IMG/VR virus record: IMGVR_UViG_3300020201_000015
Span: 1 to 64,000 of that record
DNA length: 64,000 bases
DNA from: a virus
Reading direction: 5' to 3' (one strand)
Shown here: piece after piece, positions 49,559 to 57,430 of the stretch
Position numbering within the stretch: position 1 is the stretch's first letter
Layout: each line of letters begins with the position of its first letter
Position numbers and translations under genes: made by a program
Notes under the pieces: generated by a model
Told to the model about the DNA's origin: nothing
The model's database searches: none
The model's input: the letters and a program-made list of their open reading frames with translations, nothing else

Positions 49559-49848
49559 CTGACGCCGTCGTGAACGTGATGTGCCACTGCGGGTCAGCTG
49601 TCGCCCGTGGCCGACAGCTCTACTGCTCCGCTCGCTGCGCCGAGGTCGCATGGGTCGAGAAAACCACCGATCGAGTCGTCGCCGCCAACCGCGCCCGCAT
49701 CGCTGCCCGTCAGGGCCCGTGTCGCGTGTGCCAGAGTCCGATCGCAGGCTACCGCTGGCGCGAGACGTGCTCGCGCAAGTGCTACAGGCGGCTCTTCGTT
49801 TACCGGCAATGGAAGGAGTGGCCGACGTCTCAAGATCGCTTGCGCTAG
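49552..49848 (+). CDS. Small double zinc-ribbon protein (98 aa)
   Basis: The ATG overlaps the cas6 stop by 7 bases. Two zinc knuckles are clear: 'MCHCGSAVARGRQLYCSARC' and 'PCRVCQ' with 'CSRKC'. Basic throughout. As the last gene coupled to the CRISPR operon it may bind RNA or DNA for the complex. Not a known Csf subunit. Confidence 0.65.
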   Translation: MLADAVVNVMCHCGSAVARGRQLYCSARCAEVAWVEKTTDRVVAANRARIAARQGPCRVCQSPIAGYRWRETCSRKCYRRLFVYRQWKEWPTSQDRLR

Positions 49849-49885
49849 CGGTATCCTAGCGCGTACAGTCCTGATCGACTGAAGC

Positions 49886-49914
49886 GGCGGCGCGGTGCTG
49901 ATACACCCGCCGCC
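49886..49914 (+). promoter_or_regulatory. GC-rich stem-loop after the CRISPR operon
   Basis: GGCGGCG (49886-49892), a bulged C, GGTG, loop CTGATA, CACC, CGCCGCC (49908-49914): an 11-bp stem with one bulge. It lies in the 97-base gap between the zinc-ribbon gene and the methylase. It may be a terminator (no T-run) or a folded RNA. Its shape resembles Cas6 substrates, but this is speculative. Confidence 0.6.
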
Positions 49915-49945
49915 ATGGCCAGACCCTCTTCCAAGGATCCGACTC

Positions 49946-50548
49946 GTGAGTCATAGCACCAGTTACCGAGTGCAAGTCGGCGACATACAGAACGGCTCCC
50001 CGATCGACTTGCTCATGCGCGGCGAGAAGGCCGACATCGTCTACTCGGACCCGCCATGGGGACAGGGGAACCTGACCTACTGGCGGACCCACAACGGAGA
50101 GCGCGAGCGAGTCTCATGGGTCGACTTCATTGGCACGTTTTGCGCTGCCGTTGTCGCTCACGCGAAGCCCGGCGCCCACGTGTTCGTGGAGATGGGCGAG
50201 CGATGGGTCGACGAGATGGCAGCGATATTTGAGGCGCTAGGCCTGCCAGAGTCTCAGCGCTGGCGATGCTTCTACAGCAATCCGAAGTTGCCCAACGTCC
50301 TGTGGTACTCGGGACCAGGCACCACTGCCAATCCGTCTGGCATGAGCGGGGTGGCGATGACGGCTCACGTGCTGCGCTCGGTCGCAACAGTCGGCGCTCT
50401 CGTGCTCGATCCGTGTTGCGGCAAGGGCATGACCGGCCGCACCGCGATGCGCCTCGGGATGCGCTTCGCTGGCAACGAGCTAAACCCGAAGCGACTCGCC
50501 GTGACCCAGTCGTGGTGCGAGCGCTACGTGGCGGGCAAGACGCGATGA
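49946..50548 (+). CDS. DNA N4/N6 methyltransferase
   Basis: 200 residues; I chose GTG 49946 with AAGGAT upstream. Catalytic 'DIVYSDPPWGQG' (DPPW 35-38) comes first and the SAM loop 'LDPCCGKGMTGR' (154-165) second, the beta-class N4/N6 order. The target-recognition region between them is short. Likely methylates phage or host DNA; cognate restriction enzyme absent. It follows the CRISPR operon and may protect the phage's own sequence. Confidence 0.82.
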   Translation: MSHSTSYRVQVGDIQNGSPIDLLMRGEKADIVYSDPPWGQGNLTYWRTHNGERERVSWVDFIGTFCAAVVAHAKPGAHVFVEMGERWVDEMAAIFEALGLPESQRWRCFYSNPKLPNVLWYSGPGTTANPSGMSGVAMTAHVLRSVATVGALVLDPCCGKGMTGRTAMRLGMRFAGNELNPKRLAVTQSWCERYVAGKTR

Positions 50549-51417
50549 TCCGCGTCGGCTGCGACGCACCTTCCAAGCTTACAACGGTTGCGTCGACCAT
50601 CGCCAGCACGGGCGCACGCAAGGTGGTAGCGATCTCGCCAGCCAGGTTCCGCCTTGAGCTACCCGACTGCGGGGCCCTGGTCGAGCACATCGAATGGGCC
50701 GAGGTCATACAGTACAAGCACTTCTACCGCCTCGTGCAAGAGACCGACTCGTCGACCCTAGTCGTCGTCAACGAGTGCCTGCGAACGCAGAGCAGGCACG
50801 ACCTGACGTACAACTGCATCCGTCACTTCCTCAACCAGACGCCGCACCAGGTCATCTTCCAGCGGTTCCCGATCATCGACTCTCTCGACGATCTCATGAC
50901 GCTGGTCGACTTCGACACGCGCAGTAGGTGGAAGCGCGAGCCATTCGACCGCGCGATGCTCGCGGACATCGACATCGCGGTGGAGCGGCGCGACGTCACG
51001 CTAAGTGCCGTGGACGTCGAGACCGACGAGGCTACGCGCGTCGCCTACGGGCGCGAGAAGCGCCGACTGCTTGACGGCATCGGCCTCAAGGACCCGCACA
51101 CGATCCCTCGCAACCTGCACCTGATGGCTGGCAAGTCGAAGATGGCAGTGGCCGCCGCCGACCAGCTCTACGTCGGCCGCAACGCCCGCCTTGGCATTCG
51201 CGGGCTCGAGACATATCGCGACGTCGCCACGACAGAGCCGCGGGACGTCTTCGAGTTCTGTCACAACGTGATCGACTTCTCTGACTTTCTCGCCGTCACC
51301 GGGCAGAGCGTCGTTCGCGCGCTCGTCTCCGATCTTCGAGTTGATCGCTGGTACTTCGACCGCTTCACCGCTTGGGCACGGAGGGTCAGCGATGCCTACT
51401 CAGCGATACTCGGGTGA
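50545..51417 (+). CDS. Unknown 290-aa protein in CRISPR-associated operon
   Basis: ATG overlaps the methylase stop. 'MIRVGCDAPSKLTTVASTIA' and 'STLVVVNECLRTQSRHDLTY' have an alternating beta/alpha look. 'NCIRHFLNQTPHQVIFQRFP' and 'FDTRSRWKREPFDRAMLADI' show no known catalytic motif; there is no clear P-loop. It is coupled to the CysH/IbrA-like gene, so it probably belongs to the same system. Family not recognised. Confidence 0.66.
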   Translation: MIRVGCDAPSKLTTVASTIASTGARKVVAISPARFRLELPDCGALVEHIEWAEVIQYKHFYRLVQETDSSTLVVVNECLRTQSRHDLTYNCIRHFLNQTPHQVIFQRFPIIDSLDDLMTLVDFDTRSRWKREPFDRAMLADIDIAVERRDVTLSAVDVETDEATRVAYGREKRRLLDGIGLKDPHTIPRNLHLMAGKSKMAVAAADQLYVGRNARLGIRGLETYRDVATTEPRDVFEFCHNVIDFSDFLAVTGQSVVRALVSDLRVDRWYFDRFTAWARRVSDAYSAILG

Positions 51418-52519
51418 GACCGTTCTTGAGGCCGCGCGTAGACGCATGGCGTTCGTGTTCGACTCCTTCCAGGAGATCATCGTTTCGATCAGCGGCGGGA
51501 AGGACTCCACCGTCCTCGCTCACCTCGCTCTCGTAGAGGCGCATCGCCGAGGGCGGCGCGTCGGGATGTTCTTCCTGGACGAGGAGGTCATGTACCAGGA
51601 GAGCGTCGAGCAAGTCGACTACCTGATGTCGCTCTACCCGGAGAACACCAAGCGCATGTGGCTCCAGGTGCCTTTCCGCCTGACCAACGCGACGTCCGTG
51701 GAGGCCGGTCAGCTCGACTGCTGGGCGCCGGGCGAACACAAGGTGTGGATGCGCCCGAAGCGGGCCGACGCGGTCAAGGCGAAGCCTTGGGACATCGCCA
51801 CCGAGACCGTAGCGTGCGCGGCTAAGGGATTCGGCTTCTACGACGCCATCGCCAACTTCGAGCGGACCCACCACGGAGCCGCGTTTCTCGTTGGGCTGCG
51901 CGCGGCTGGCGAGTCGCCCAACCGGTGGCGCGCCGTCGTGAAGAACCCGATCGACGTCGCCGGCAAGTCGGTCTTCTGGGGCACCAAGAAGCGCGACAAT
52001 TCCGTTCTCTACCCGGTCTTTGACTGGAACCACCACGACGTGTGGCGGTACATCCACGACGAGAAGATCCGCTACTCCAAGGTGTACGACTGGCAGTTTC
52101 GCAAGGGCTACGCGCTCAACCAGATGCGCGTGTCGTCGCTTATTCACGAGCGCGCCTTCAAGTCGATCTGCGACTTGCCAGAGTTCGAGCCCAAGACGTT
52201 CGAGCGGCTCAGTCGACGGATCAAGGGCATCTCCATGGCCCAAGAGACCGGCAAGAGCGCCAAGATGTTCGCCTGTCGGAAGCTGCCGAAGAACTTCCGA
52301 TCGTGGCGAACCTACCGCGACTTTCTGTTTGCTACGCACTCGGACCAGGCGCGGCGGCCCATCTTCGAGCGGCGCTTCGCGAAGCAGCTCGACAACGAAC
52401 ACGTGGCCCGGCAGCAATGCCGGCAGCTCATCCTGAACGACTACGAGAACAACCTTCCCGTCGACAACAAGCCAGACCCGCGAGACGAGACGATCCGCTA
52501 CTACGAGGAGGTCCTGTGA
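51392..52519 (+). CDS. CysH-like PP-loop protein (IbrA/DUF3440 type)
   Basis: 375 residues, ATG 51392 with GGAGG upstream; overlaps the previous gene by 26 bases. The PP-loop 'IIVSISGGKDSTVLAHLAL' (SGGKDS 34-39) binds ATP. 'AAFLVGLRAAGESPNRWRAV' and 'VLYPVFDWNHHDVWRYIHDE' follow PAPS-reductase family order. The long C-terminus fits the IbrA-type subgroup, which pairs with a ParB-like IbrB as here. CysH-like genes also accompany type IV-B CRISPR loci. The substrate is unknown; sulfur transfer is not assured. Confidence 0.8.
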   Translation: MPTQRYSGETVLEAARRRMAFVFDSFQEIIVSISGGKDSTVLAHLALVEAHRRGRRVGMFFLDEEVMYQESVEQVDYLMSLYPENTKRMWLQVPFRLTNATSVEAGQLDCWAPGEHKVWMRPKRADAVKAKPWDIATETVACAAKGFGFYDAIANFERTHHGAAFLVGLRAAGESPNRWRAVVKNPIDVAGKSVFWGTKKRDNSVLYPVFDWNHHDVWRYIHDEKIRYSKVYDWQFRKGYALNQMRVSSLIHERAFKSICDLPEFEPKTFERLSRRIKGISMAQETGKSAKMFACRKLPKNFRSWRTYRDFLFATHSDQARRPIFERRFAKQLDNEHVARQQCRQLILNDYENNLPVDNKPDPRDETIRYYEEVL

Positions 52520-53142
52520 CGAAACGACGAGAAGCGTCCGTGCTGAGAATCGACACCGCAGAACAGGGACTCGCCGCAGTGGCATCGCGGTCCGTGGAGT
52601 ACGTCACGGCCGCATCCGGGAAGCGCGTCCCTGTGCCATGCATGTCGACGTGGCTGGTGAGCCCGGCGATGGTGGTGGCCAATGGGTACAACCCGAACCA
52701 CGTACCAGAGGAGAAGATGAAGCTGCTTCGGCAGAGCATCCTCGATAACGGGTTTTGCTTCCCCATCGTCACGATATGGGACGCCGAGCAGGAAAAGTTC
52801 ATCATCGTCGACGGCTTCCACCGAAGTCTCGTCGCGAGCGGCGAGTGGCTCGGGCTCGACTACGTGCCGATCGTGGTGCTCGACCACGGGCCGCGGCAGC
52901 GCATGGCGGCCACGGTGCAATTCAACAAGGCGCGGGGCGTCCACCAGGTGGACCTCGACGCCGAGGTGATTCGCGCGCTCATCGAGCAGGGCATGTCCGA
53001 AGACGAGATCTCGACCCATCTTGGAATCGATCTGGAGACCATCCATCGGTACAAGCAGGTGACTGGCGTGGCCGCGCTGTTCGCCAAGGCCGACTACTCG
53101 CGAGCATGGGAGATGGTCGACGATGACGTCGTCAGCCCGTGA
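52516..53142 (+). CDS. ParB-like protein (IbrB type)
   Basis: 208 residues, GTG in a GTGA overlap. 'NHVPEEKMKLLRQSILDNGF' then 'KFIIVDGFHRSLVASGEWLG' (DGFHR 99-103) is the ParB nuclease-like core as in IbrB. An HTH follows (EDEISTHLGIDLETIHRYKQ). It probably guides the CysH/IbrA-like enzyme to nucleic acid or regulates transcription with it. Confidence 0.8.
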   Translation: MTKRREASVLRIDTAEQGLAAVASRSVEYVTAASGKRVPVPCMSTWLVSPAMVVANGYNPNHVPEEKMKLLRQSILDNGFCFPIVTIWDAEQEKFIIVDGFHRSLVASGEWLGLDYVPIVVLDHGPRQRMAATVQFNKARGVHQVDLDAEVIRALIEQGMSEDEISTHLGIDLETIHRYKQVTGVAALFAKADYSRAWEMVDDDVVSP

Positions 53143-53947
53143 GCCGCGACTATCCGCGGACGACGTCCGGGCGTGGGACATCTGGCGCAGGGCTGCGCTG
53201 GTCCACGCTCGGTCGCAGCGACACCTGCGCGCTGTTGACAAGGCTCGGCGCATCGTCGCCGACGGGCTCGAGAAGGCTCCGCGTGCGGCGCTGATGTGGA
53301 GCGGAGGCAAGGACTCCACCGCGATGACGCACTTGGTTTGCGTCGACATGGGCGCCGGCGTCGACGTGATCAGCGAGAAGGACGACCTCGACTACCCAGG
53401 CGAGGTCGAGTACGTGACGGCGCTTGCGGAAGCCTGGGGCTGCAAGCTTCGTATCGTCACGCCAGGGCAGTCGCCGGTGGCTTGGATGGATGCGCACGCG
53501 CACGAGCTTGACGCTGGCGACGACATCCACTCGCGCGCGGCCGGGCTTAGCAAGGCGTGCTTCTATGCGCTAGTCGAGGCCGCTACGACGTCGTACGACG
53601 GCATCTTGCTAGGGCTCCGGCAGGAGGAGAGCCACGGCCGACGGATGAACGCCGCGACGCACGGGGCGTGCTACCGGCGCAAGTCTGGGCAGTGGACGAT
53701 CGCGCCGCTCACCTACTGGAGCGGACTCGACGTGTTCGCGTACCTTCTCTCGCGCGACATCGATCCACTGCACGTCTACCGATGCATCGCGTTCATGCAC
53801 GCGCGCGAGCCATGGCGACTGCGCAAGTCGTGGTGGATACCAGGCGCGAGCTCGCGGCACGGAGGGACAGCCTGGCTCCGCCACTACTACCCGACCCTGT
53901 TTCGCCGCCTGCTCCAGTGGATCCCATCTGAGCGGTCGTTTACCTAG
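53123..53947 (+). CDS. Second CysH-like PP-loop protein
   Basis: 274 residues, ATG overlapping the ParB-like gene by 20 bases. The PP-loop 'AALMWSGGKDSTAMTH' (SGGKDS 60-65) and 'DGILLGLRQEESHGRRMNAA' are typical of the PAPS-reductase/adenine alpha-hydrolase family. It differs from the first copy in length and lacks the IbrA C-terminus. Two PP-loop enzymes with one ParB-like protein suggest a two-step adenylation reaction, perhaps a nucleic-acid modification. Last gene before cassette promoter B. Confidence 0.8.
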   Translation: MTSSAREPRLSADDVRAWDIWRRAALVHARSQRHLRAVDKARRIVADGLEKAPRAALMWSGGKDSTAMTHLVCVDMGAGVDVISEKDDLDYPGEVEYVTALAEAWGCKLRIVTPGQSPVAWMDAHAHELDAGDDIHSRAAGLSKACFYALVEAATTSYDGILLGLRQEESHGRRMNAATHGACYRRKSGQWTIAPLTYWSGLDVFAYLLSRDIDPLHVYRCIAFMHAREPWRLRKSWWIPGASSRHGGTAWLRHYYPTLFRRLLQWIPSERSFT

Positions 53948-53995
53948 CCTTTCCGAGGCCTTGCGGGCGAGTCGAGGAAAGATCGTCGAAACACC

Positions 53996-54024
53996 TTGCA
54001 CGGGGTACGTGCCGGGTGCATACT
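53996..54024 (+). promoter_or_regulatory. Cassette promoter, copy B
   Basis: TTGCAC (53996-54001), 17-base spacer GGGGTACGTGCCGGGTG, CATACT (54019-54024), then the shared leader with GACACGGACC and AAGGA before the ATG at 54068. Confidence 0.8.
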
Positions 54025-54067
54025 CCTCTTGCCACCGAGACACGGACCCCCCGAAAGGACCCCGACC

Positions 54068-54268
54068 ATGAAGACCAAGGTAACCATCTCACAACGCGCC
54101 GACATCGAGGCCGCTCGCGTCTCGTCGACAGACGCCACGTTTGTGGCCGTGTGCGAGGCCGCGCTAGGCGGCCCGATGGCGCCCAACCCGATGGGGGCAG
54201 GCAAGGTCGGAGCAAAGGGCGCGATCGCGTACCTGCGATCCATTAGGGTGATCGAGGTGGCGTCGTGA
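54068..54268 (+). CDS. Unknown 66-aa protein
   Basis: First gene after promoter B. 'TKVTISQRADIEAARVSSTD' is helical; it ends 'IRVIEVAS', an ending shared with the gene at 55777 because both carry the GGTGGCGTCGTGAGC junction that starts the next gene. Confidence 0.6.
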   Translation: MKTKVTISQRADIEAARVSSTDATFVAVCEAALGGPMAPNPMGAGKVGAKGAIAYLRSIRVIEVAS

Positions 54269-54510
54269 GCGAGTACACTTTTGGTCTACGTGGCGCGACT
54301 GAGACGCGCGATCTTTGCCGCCCCAAAAACCGGGCAAAGATCCGCAGGATTGAAACGCTGCACGGCGTCACCTGGACGTCGTACGAAGGACCGGAGAAGC
54401 GCCTCAGGTCCTGGTTCTCCGGGCCGAACAAGGGGGAGCCGTTCGACCGCTCGCTCGCGGCTGACGTGCTAGCCAGCATGGTGGCCGCAGGTCTCGACTC
54501 CACGACCTGA
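54265..54510 (+). CDS. Unknown 81-aa protein
   Basis: GTG in the repeated GAGGTGGCGTCGTGAGC junction. Basic and aromatic (RRIETLHGVTWTSYEGPEKR). Followed by structured element E1. Unknown. Confidence 0.58.
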   Translation: MSEYTFGLRGATETRDLCRPKNRAKIRRIETLHGVTWTSYEGPEKRLRSWFSGPNKGEPFDRSLAADVLASMVAAGLDSTT

Positions 54511-54521
54511 GCCTCGACCCT

Positions 54522-54581
54522 CCGTGTCTGCCTGCCTCCACGAGGCTGGCGGACGCGGGCGCTGAGCCCGACCTGACACGG
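54522..54581 (+). promoter_or_regulatory. Structured intergenic element E1 (three-way junction fold)
   Basis: Outer stem CCGTGTC (54522-54528) / GACACGG (54575-54581). Inside, a 9-bp hairpin at 54530-54550 (one T-T mismatch) and hairpin CGGGC GCTGA GCCCG at 54556-54570. It sits between a stop codon and the leader AAGGACCCCGACCC-ATG of the next gene. Copies at 55693 and 58035. Probably an RNA regulator or transcription attenuator. Confidence 0.7.
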
Positions 54582-54602
54582 ACCTAACAAGGACCCCGAC
54601 CC

Positions 54603-55127
54603 ATGACCACATCGAAGACCGCCGCCGCCGCCAACACCCTCGCACTCGTGGCGCATGCGCGCCGCGTCGCCAGTATCGGATCGATGATCCGGATGACGGC
54701 TAAGCGCTGCGCCCAGGAGGCTCAGTGGGCGCTCGGCAGGGGCGACATCTACGCCTATCACACGCTGCTCGATGCGGAGACCGCGATTCGCACTCCCCTG
54801 CGCATGGTGTTCTTGCAGCCGAGGCCCGCGCCGATCGCGGCGCCGGTCAAGAAGGCCGCGATGAGCGATGCCGCTGCACTCGCGGCTGCCGTGGCGGCCG
54901 CCGAGGCGATGCCGGAGGAGCGGGAGCGCGTCGCTGTCGACGCGGCCGCCGAGCCGATGGTCCGCCGGATCATCGAGGCGGCGGCGCTGACGAGCGCGGT
55001 GTGGTGGCCCGAGAGCGAAGAAGAGGACGGCGCCCGCACGGTGGAGCTCGACCTCATTCAGGCGCGCCGCCTGACCCACGCACTCGGTGCCGCAGGCGTC
55101 TCCTACTCCTACAGCGAGGGCATGTAG
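54603..55127 (+). CDS. Unknown Ala-rich helical protein (174 aa)
   Basis: Starts MTTSKTAAAANTLALVAHAR, echoing the first gene after promoter A. 'AMSDAAALAAAVAAAEAMPE' is low complexity. The end is acidic. Unknown. Confidence 0.62.
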   Translation: MTTSKTAAAANTLALVAHARRVASIGSMIRMTAKRCAQEAQWALGRGDIYAYHTLLDAETAIRTPLRMVFLQPRPAPIAAPVKKAAMSDAAALAAAVAAAEAMPEERERVAVDAAAEPMVRRIIEAAALTSAVWWPESEEEDGARTVELDLIQARRLTHALGAAGVSYSYSEGM

Positions 55128-55145
55128 AAAGATCTGCGATAGTTC

Positions 55146-55174
55146 TTGCACTGGGTACGCGCCCGGTGCATACT
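55146..55174 (+). promoter_or_regulatory. Cassette promoter, copy C
   Basis: TTGCAC (55146-55151), 17 bases, CATACT (55169-55174). The spacer differs at a few positions from copies A, B and D, while TGCAC/GTGCA stays conserved. Leader and AAGGA precede ATG 55215. Confidence 0.8.
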
Positions 55175-55214
55175 CCTCTTGCCACCTGACACGGACCACG
55201 AAGGACCCCGACCC

Positions 55215-55436
55215 ATGAACGCAATGATCGCACTCGCAAAAATCTCCGACATGCACATCCGGGCGCTGCACGCCGACGCGGTGCACGGCAGGGCTGCGAC
55301 CCTCGCACTGGTGGGGCCCGACTCAGGGCCCGAAGCGGACGTCTGGTACGAAGCCGCTTGCGCCGTAGTGAAGGTCTACAGCGCGGAAATCTTCCGGCGC
55401 CATATCGTCCGCGCGGAAGCCGCGGTGGCGACGTGA
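55215..55436 (+). CDS. Unknown 73-aa protein
   Basis: First gene after promoter C. Helical, 'ISDMHIRALHADAVHGRAAT'. GTGA overlap with the next gene. Unknown. Confidence 0.58.
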   Translation: MNAMIALAKISDMHIRALHADAVHGRAATLALVGPDSGPEADVWYEAACAVVKVYSAEIFRRHIVRAEAAVAT

Positions 55437-55681
55437 CCGCCGTCGCCACGCACACCGCAGAAGACTGGGTATCGTCGATCGTCCCGATCTGTTGGGTCAA
55501 TGGTGAGGCGCACTCGACTCGGCAAGTCGACGCTGGTCGCGAGGTCTACGTGGCGGTCCTTCGTGGTGCCAGCACGCGACCGTCTTACGCCTTCTCGCGG
55601 CGCGACCTGGCCCAAACCATGCTTGGAACTTGGGCCGGCGATGTGCTGAGCGTCACCCTGCGCTCGGATGTGGCGGCCTGA
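55433..55681 (+). CDS. Unknown 82-aa protein
   Basis: GTG start. A small beta domain (VYVAVLRGASTRPSYAFSRR). Ends directly before element E2. Unknown. Confidence 0.58.
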   Translation: MTAVATHTAEDWVSSIVPICWVNGEAHSTRQVDAGREVYVAVLRGASTRPSYAFSRRDLAQTMLGTWAGDVLSVTLRSDVAA

Positions 55682-55692
55682 GGCCTCGCCTT

Positions 55693-55752
55693 CCGTGTCT
55701 GCCTGCCTCCTCGGAGTCTGGTAGACGCGGGCGCCGAGCCCGACAGACACGG
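55693..55752 (+). promoter_or_regulatory. Structured intergenic element E2
   Basis: Outer stem of 9 exact pairs, CCGTGTCTG (55693-55701) / CAGACACGG (55744-55752), and inner hairpin CGGGC GCCGA GCCCG (55728-55742). The first inner hairpin keeps GCCTC but has one mismatch. Same position relative to the next ATG as E1. Confidence 0.72.
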
Positions 55753-55776
55753 ACCCAACCAAGGACCACCGACCCC

Positions 55777-55998
55777 ATGACCATCTCGACTGCCGCAGCC
55801 CTCATCGCCCGATCCATCTCGCACACGGAGATCGCGTCCGCTACCTGGTCGACGGAACTCGCAGCCGCACTCGACATCGAGTGCGACGACGGCGTCGACG
55901 CCAGCGACACCGTCACGGAGTACTGGGGCGTGACGCTCGACGGCGACGAGTGGCGCGTCCACCTGACCGGCGCGCGCTCGGTCGAGGTGGCGTCGTGA
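55777..55998 (+). CDS. Unknown 73-aa protein
   Basis: Helical N-terminus and an acidic beta end (DTVTEYWGVTLDGDEWRVHL). Its C-terminus SVEVAS overlaps the ribosome site of the next gene. Unknown. Confidence 0.58.
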   Translation: MTISTAAALIARSISHTEIASATWSTELAAALDIECDDGVDASDTVTEYWGVTLDGDEWRVHLTGARSVEVAS

Positions 55999-56417
55999 GC
56001 GCGGCGCTCGTCGCCTCGGTCGACGCGATCGCGGACAGGCGCGTCGAGGCCCTCACGGCAGCCCTCCAGCGCCTCGGCTGGAAGTGCCAGCAGGCAGACC
56101 TCGACCTCGCCGCGAGGACGGCGAGGATTGCCTTCAAGCACCACACGGGCAGGGTCGTCACCCTGGATGCTGACGGGCTGGGGCGCGTCTCGCTGACGCG
56201 GGAGCAGCACTCGTCGTGCCCCGTGCTGGTGGGTCGCCGTGGCGACCGGCAGAGGGCAGAGCGTCACGTCGTCGAGTTCATCGGACGCACGCGGCACAGC
56301 GGCATCCGCTCCGCCATGCGGAGCCTGGCCGACTACCTGGCCGACAACTCCGGCTGCGACCGTGCCCTGGCGCGCGCGCCGCTGGCGGGGTTGCTCTCGT
56401 CCGAGGTGTCGTCGTGA
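55995..56417 (+). CDS. Unknown basic protein (140 aa)
   Basis: GTG in the GAGGTGGCGTCGTGAGC junction. 'IADRRVEALTAALQRLGWKC' then 'AERHVVEFIGRTRHSGIRSA' are basic helices, suitable for nucleic-acid binding. Unknown. Confidence 0.6.
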   Translation: MSAALVASVDAIADRRVEALTAALQRLGWKCQQADLDLAARTARIAFKHHTGRVVTLDADGLGRVSLTREQHSSCPVLVGRRGDRQRAERHVVEFIGRTRHSGIRSAMRSLADYLADNSGCDRALARAPLAGLLSSEVSS

Positions 56418-56698
56418 CCGCCGGCGACCGCATCGAGGTCGACGTCTACTTGCACCTGTGCCCCAGGCACGAGGGCGCCGGGTGGTGCCCCGAGTACGAT
56501 GACTGTCAGAACGCTCCGGGCATCTGGGGCACAGACTACCCCGAGCGGAGCTGCGAGGGCGGCGCTCCCCACCTCGGGGTGCTTCTCGAGGTCGGAGCGG
56601 GCCCGACTGCCGGCCGCGTCCGCATCCAGCTTGACGGCGACGCGCAGCCAGAATGGCGCGACATCGAGCGCGTCTACCCGGCCCAGGCGGCGTCGTGA
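56414..56698 (+). CDS. Unknown Cys-containing protein (94 aa)
   Basis: GTG start. 'HLCPRHEGAGWCPEYDDCQN' may bind a metal; the C-terminal part is a beta domain (GRVRIQLDGDAQPEWRDIER). Unknown. Confidence 0.6.
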   Translation: MTAGDRIEVDVYLHLCPRHEGAGWCPEYDDCQNAPGIWGTDYPERSCEGGAPHLGVLLEVGAGPTAGRVRIQLDGDAQPEWRDIERVYPAQAAS

Positions 56699-57066
56699 GC
56701 GCCGCGGACGACGCGTCGGAGCGCGTGCGCGCCATGATGGCCCAGGGGACGCCGTACGTGTGGACGGTCGAGGAGGCGCTGGCGCGACACGCCGAGAACT
56801 ACGGCTACGAGTCGGATTGGCCCCACTGCGAAGTGTACGAGGACCGCGGGCACCTACTCGCGGAGGTGTACCGCATCGGCGCCGTGAGCGCCCAGCTGGA
56901 GGCGCTGGTCCGAGCTGCGCTGCTCGCGTCGAGGAACCAGGGGGAGACATGGGGGAGCCGCGGCGGCAGCAGCTACTACAGCACCGAGGAGGACGTCGCG
57001 GTGGTGGATGCAGAGGCGAAGGCCGCCGCTGAGAAGGTCATGCGCGCGATCGCGAGCATCTCGTGA
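56695..57066 (+). CDS. Unknown 123-aa protein
   Basis: GTG start in the repeated junction. Helical with 'VYEDRGHLLAEVYRIGAVSA' and a Ser/Gly/Tyr turn. Unknown. Confidence 0.6.
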   Translation: MSAADDASERVRAMMAQGTPYVWTVEEALARHAENYGYESDWPHCEVYEDRGHLLAEVYRIGAVSAQLEALVRAALLASRNQGETWGSRGGSSYYSTEEDVAVVDAEAKAAAEKVMRAIASIS

Positions 57067-57248
57067 GCGCCAAGAAGTGCGGCGCGTTCTACGCCGACGC
57101 CGACGACGTGAGCGGGCCGTGCGCCCGAGCGTCTGGACACGACGGCAATCACGAGGACCTCCGCGGCGACGCCTGGGCGCAGGAGCGGACCGCGACGGCT
57201 CCGCCTGCCGTCAGCCCTGCCGAGGCGAAGGGCCGGTGCAAGTCATGA
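57063..57248 (+). CDS. Unknown 61-aa Cys/His protein
   Basis: 'KCGAFYADADDVSGPCARAS' with GHDGNH resembles a short zinc knuckle found in small actinobacterial and phage proteins ('C....G.C...GHdGnH'). Unknown. Confidence 0.6.
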   Translation: MSAKKCGAFYADADDVSGPCARASGHDGNHEDLRGDAWAQERTATAPPAVSPAEAKGRCKS

Positions 57249-57430
57249 GCGGCGAGCGCGAGCAGCACTCGGCGGACTGGCAGCGCTTCATCTCTCGCCG
57301 CGAGAGCATGGTCGCAGCCGAGCAGTGGGAGGTGTGGAGCGACGGCATGCTTCAGGACAGCTGGCGCACGCGGTATCTCGCCCGCCTGCACATGCACTGG
57401 ATCAAGCTAGCAGCGGGGGTGGCGTCGTGA
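57245..57430 (+). CDS. Unknown 61-aa protein
   Basis: ATGA overlap. Trp-rich and helical (VAAEQWEVWSDGMLQDSWRT). Unknown. Confidence 0.58.
   Translation: MSGEREQHSADWQRFISRRESMVAAEQWEVWSDGMLQDSWRTRYLARLHMHWIKLAAGVAS

Noticed and set aside
51392-53947. Dnd phosphorothioation system (DndC-like CysH)
   Set aside because: No DndA, DndD or DndE genes nearby, and the ParB-like partner with an IbrA-type C-terminus fits the IbrA-IbrB pairing better.
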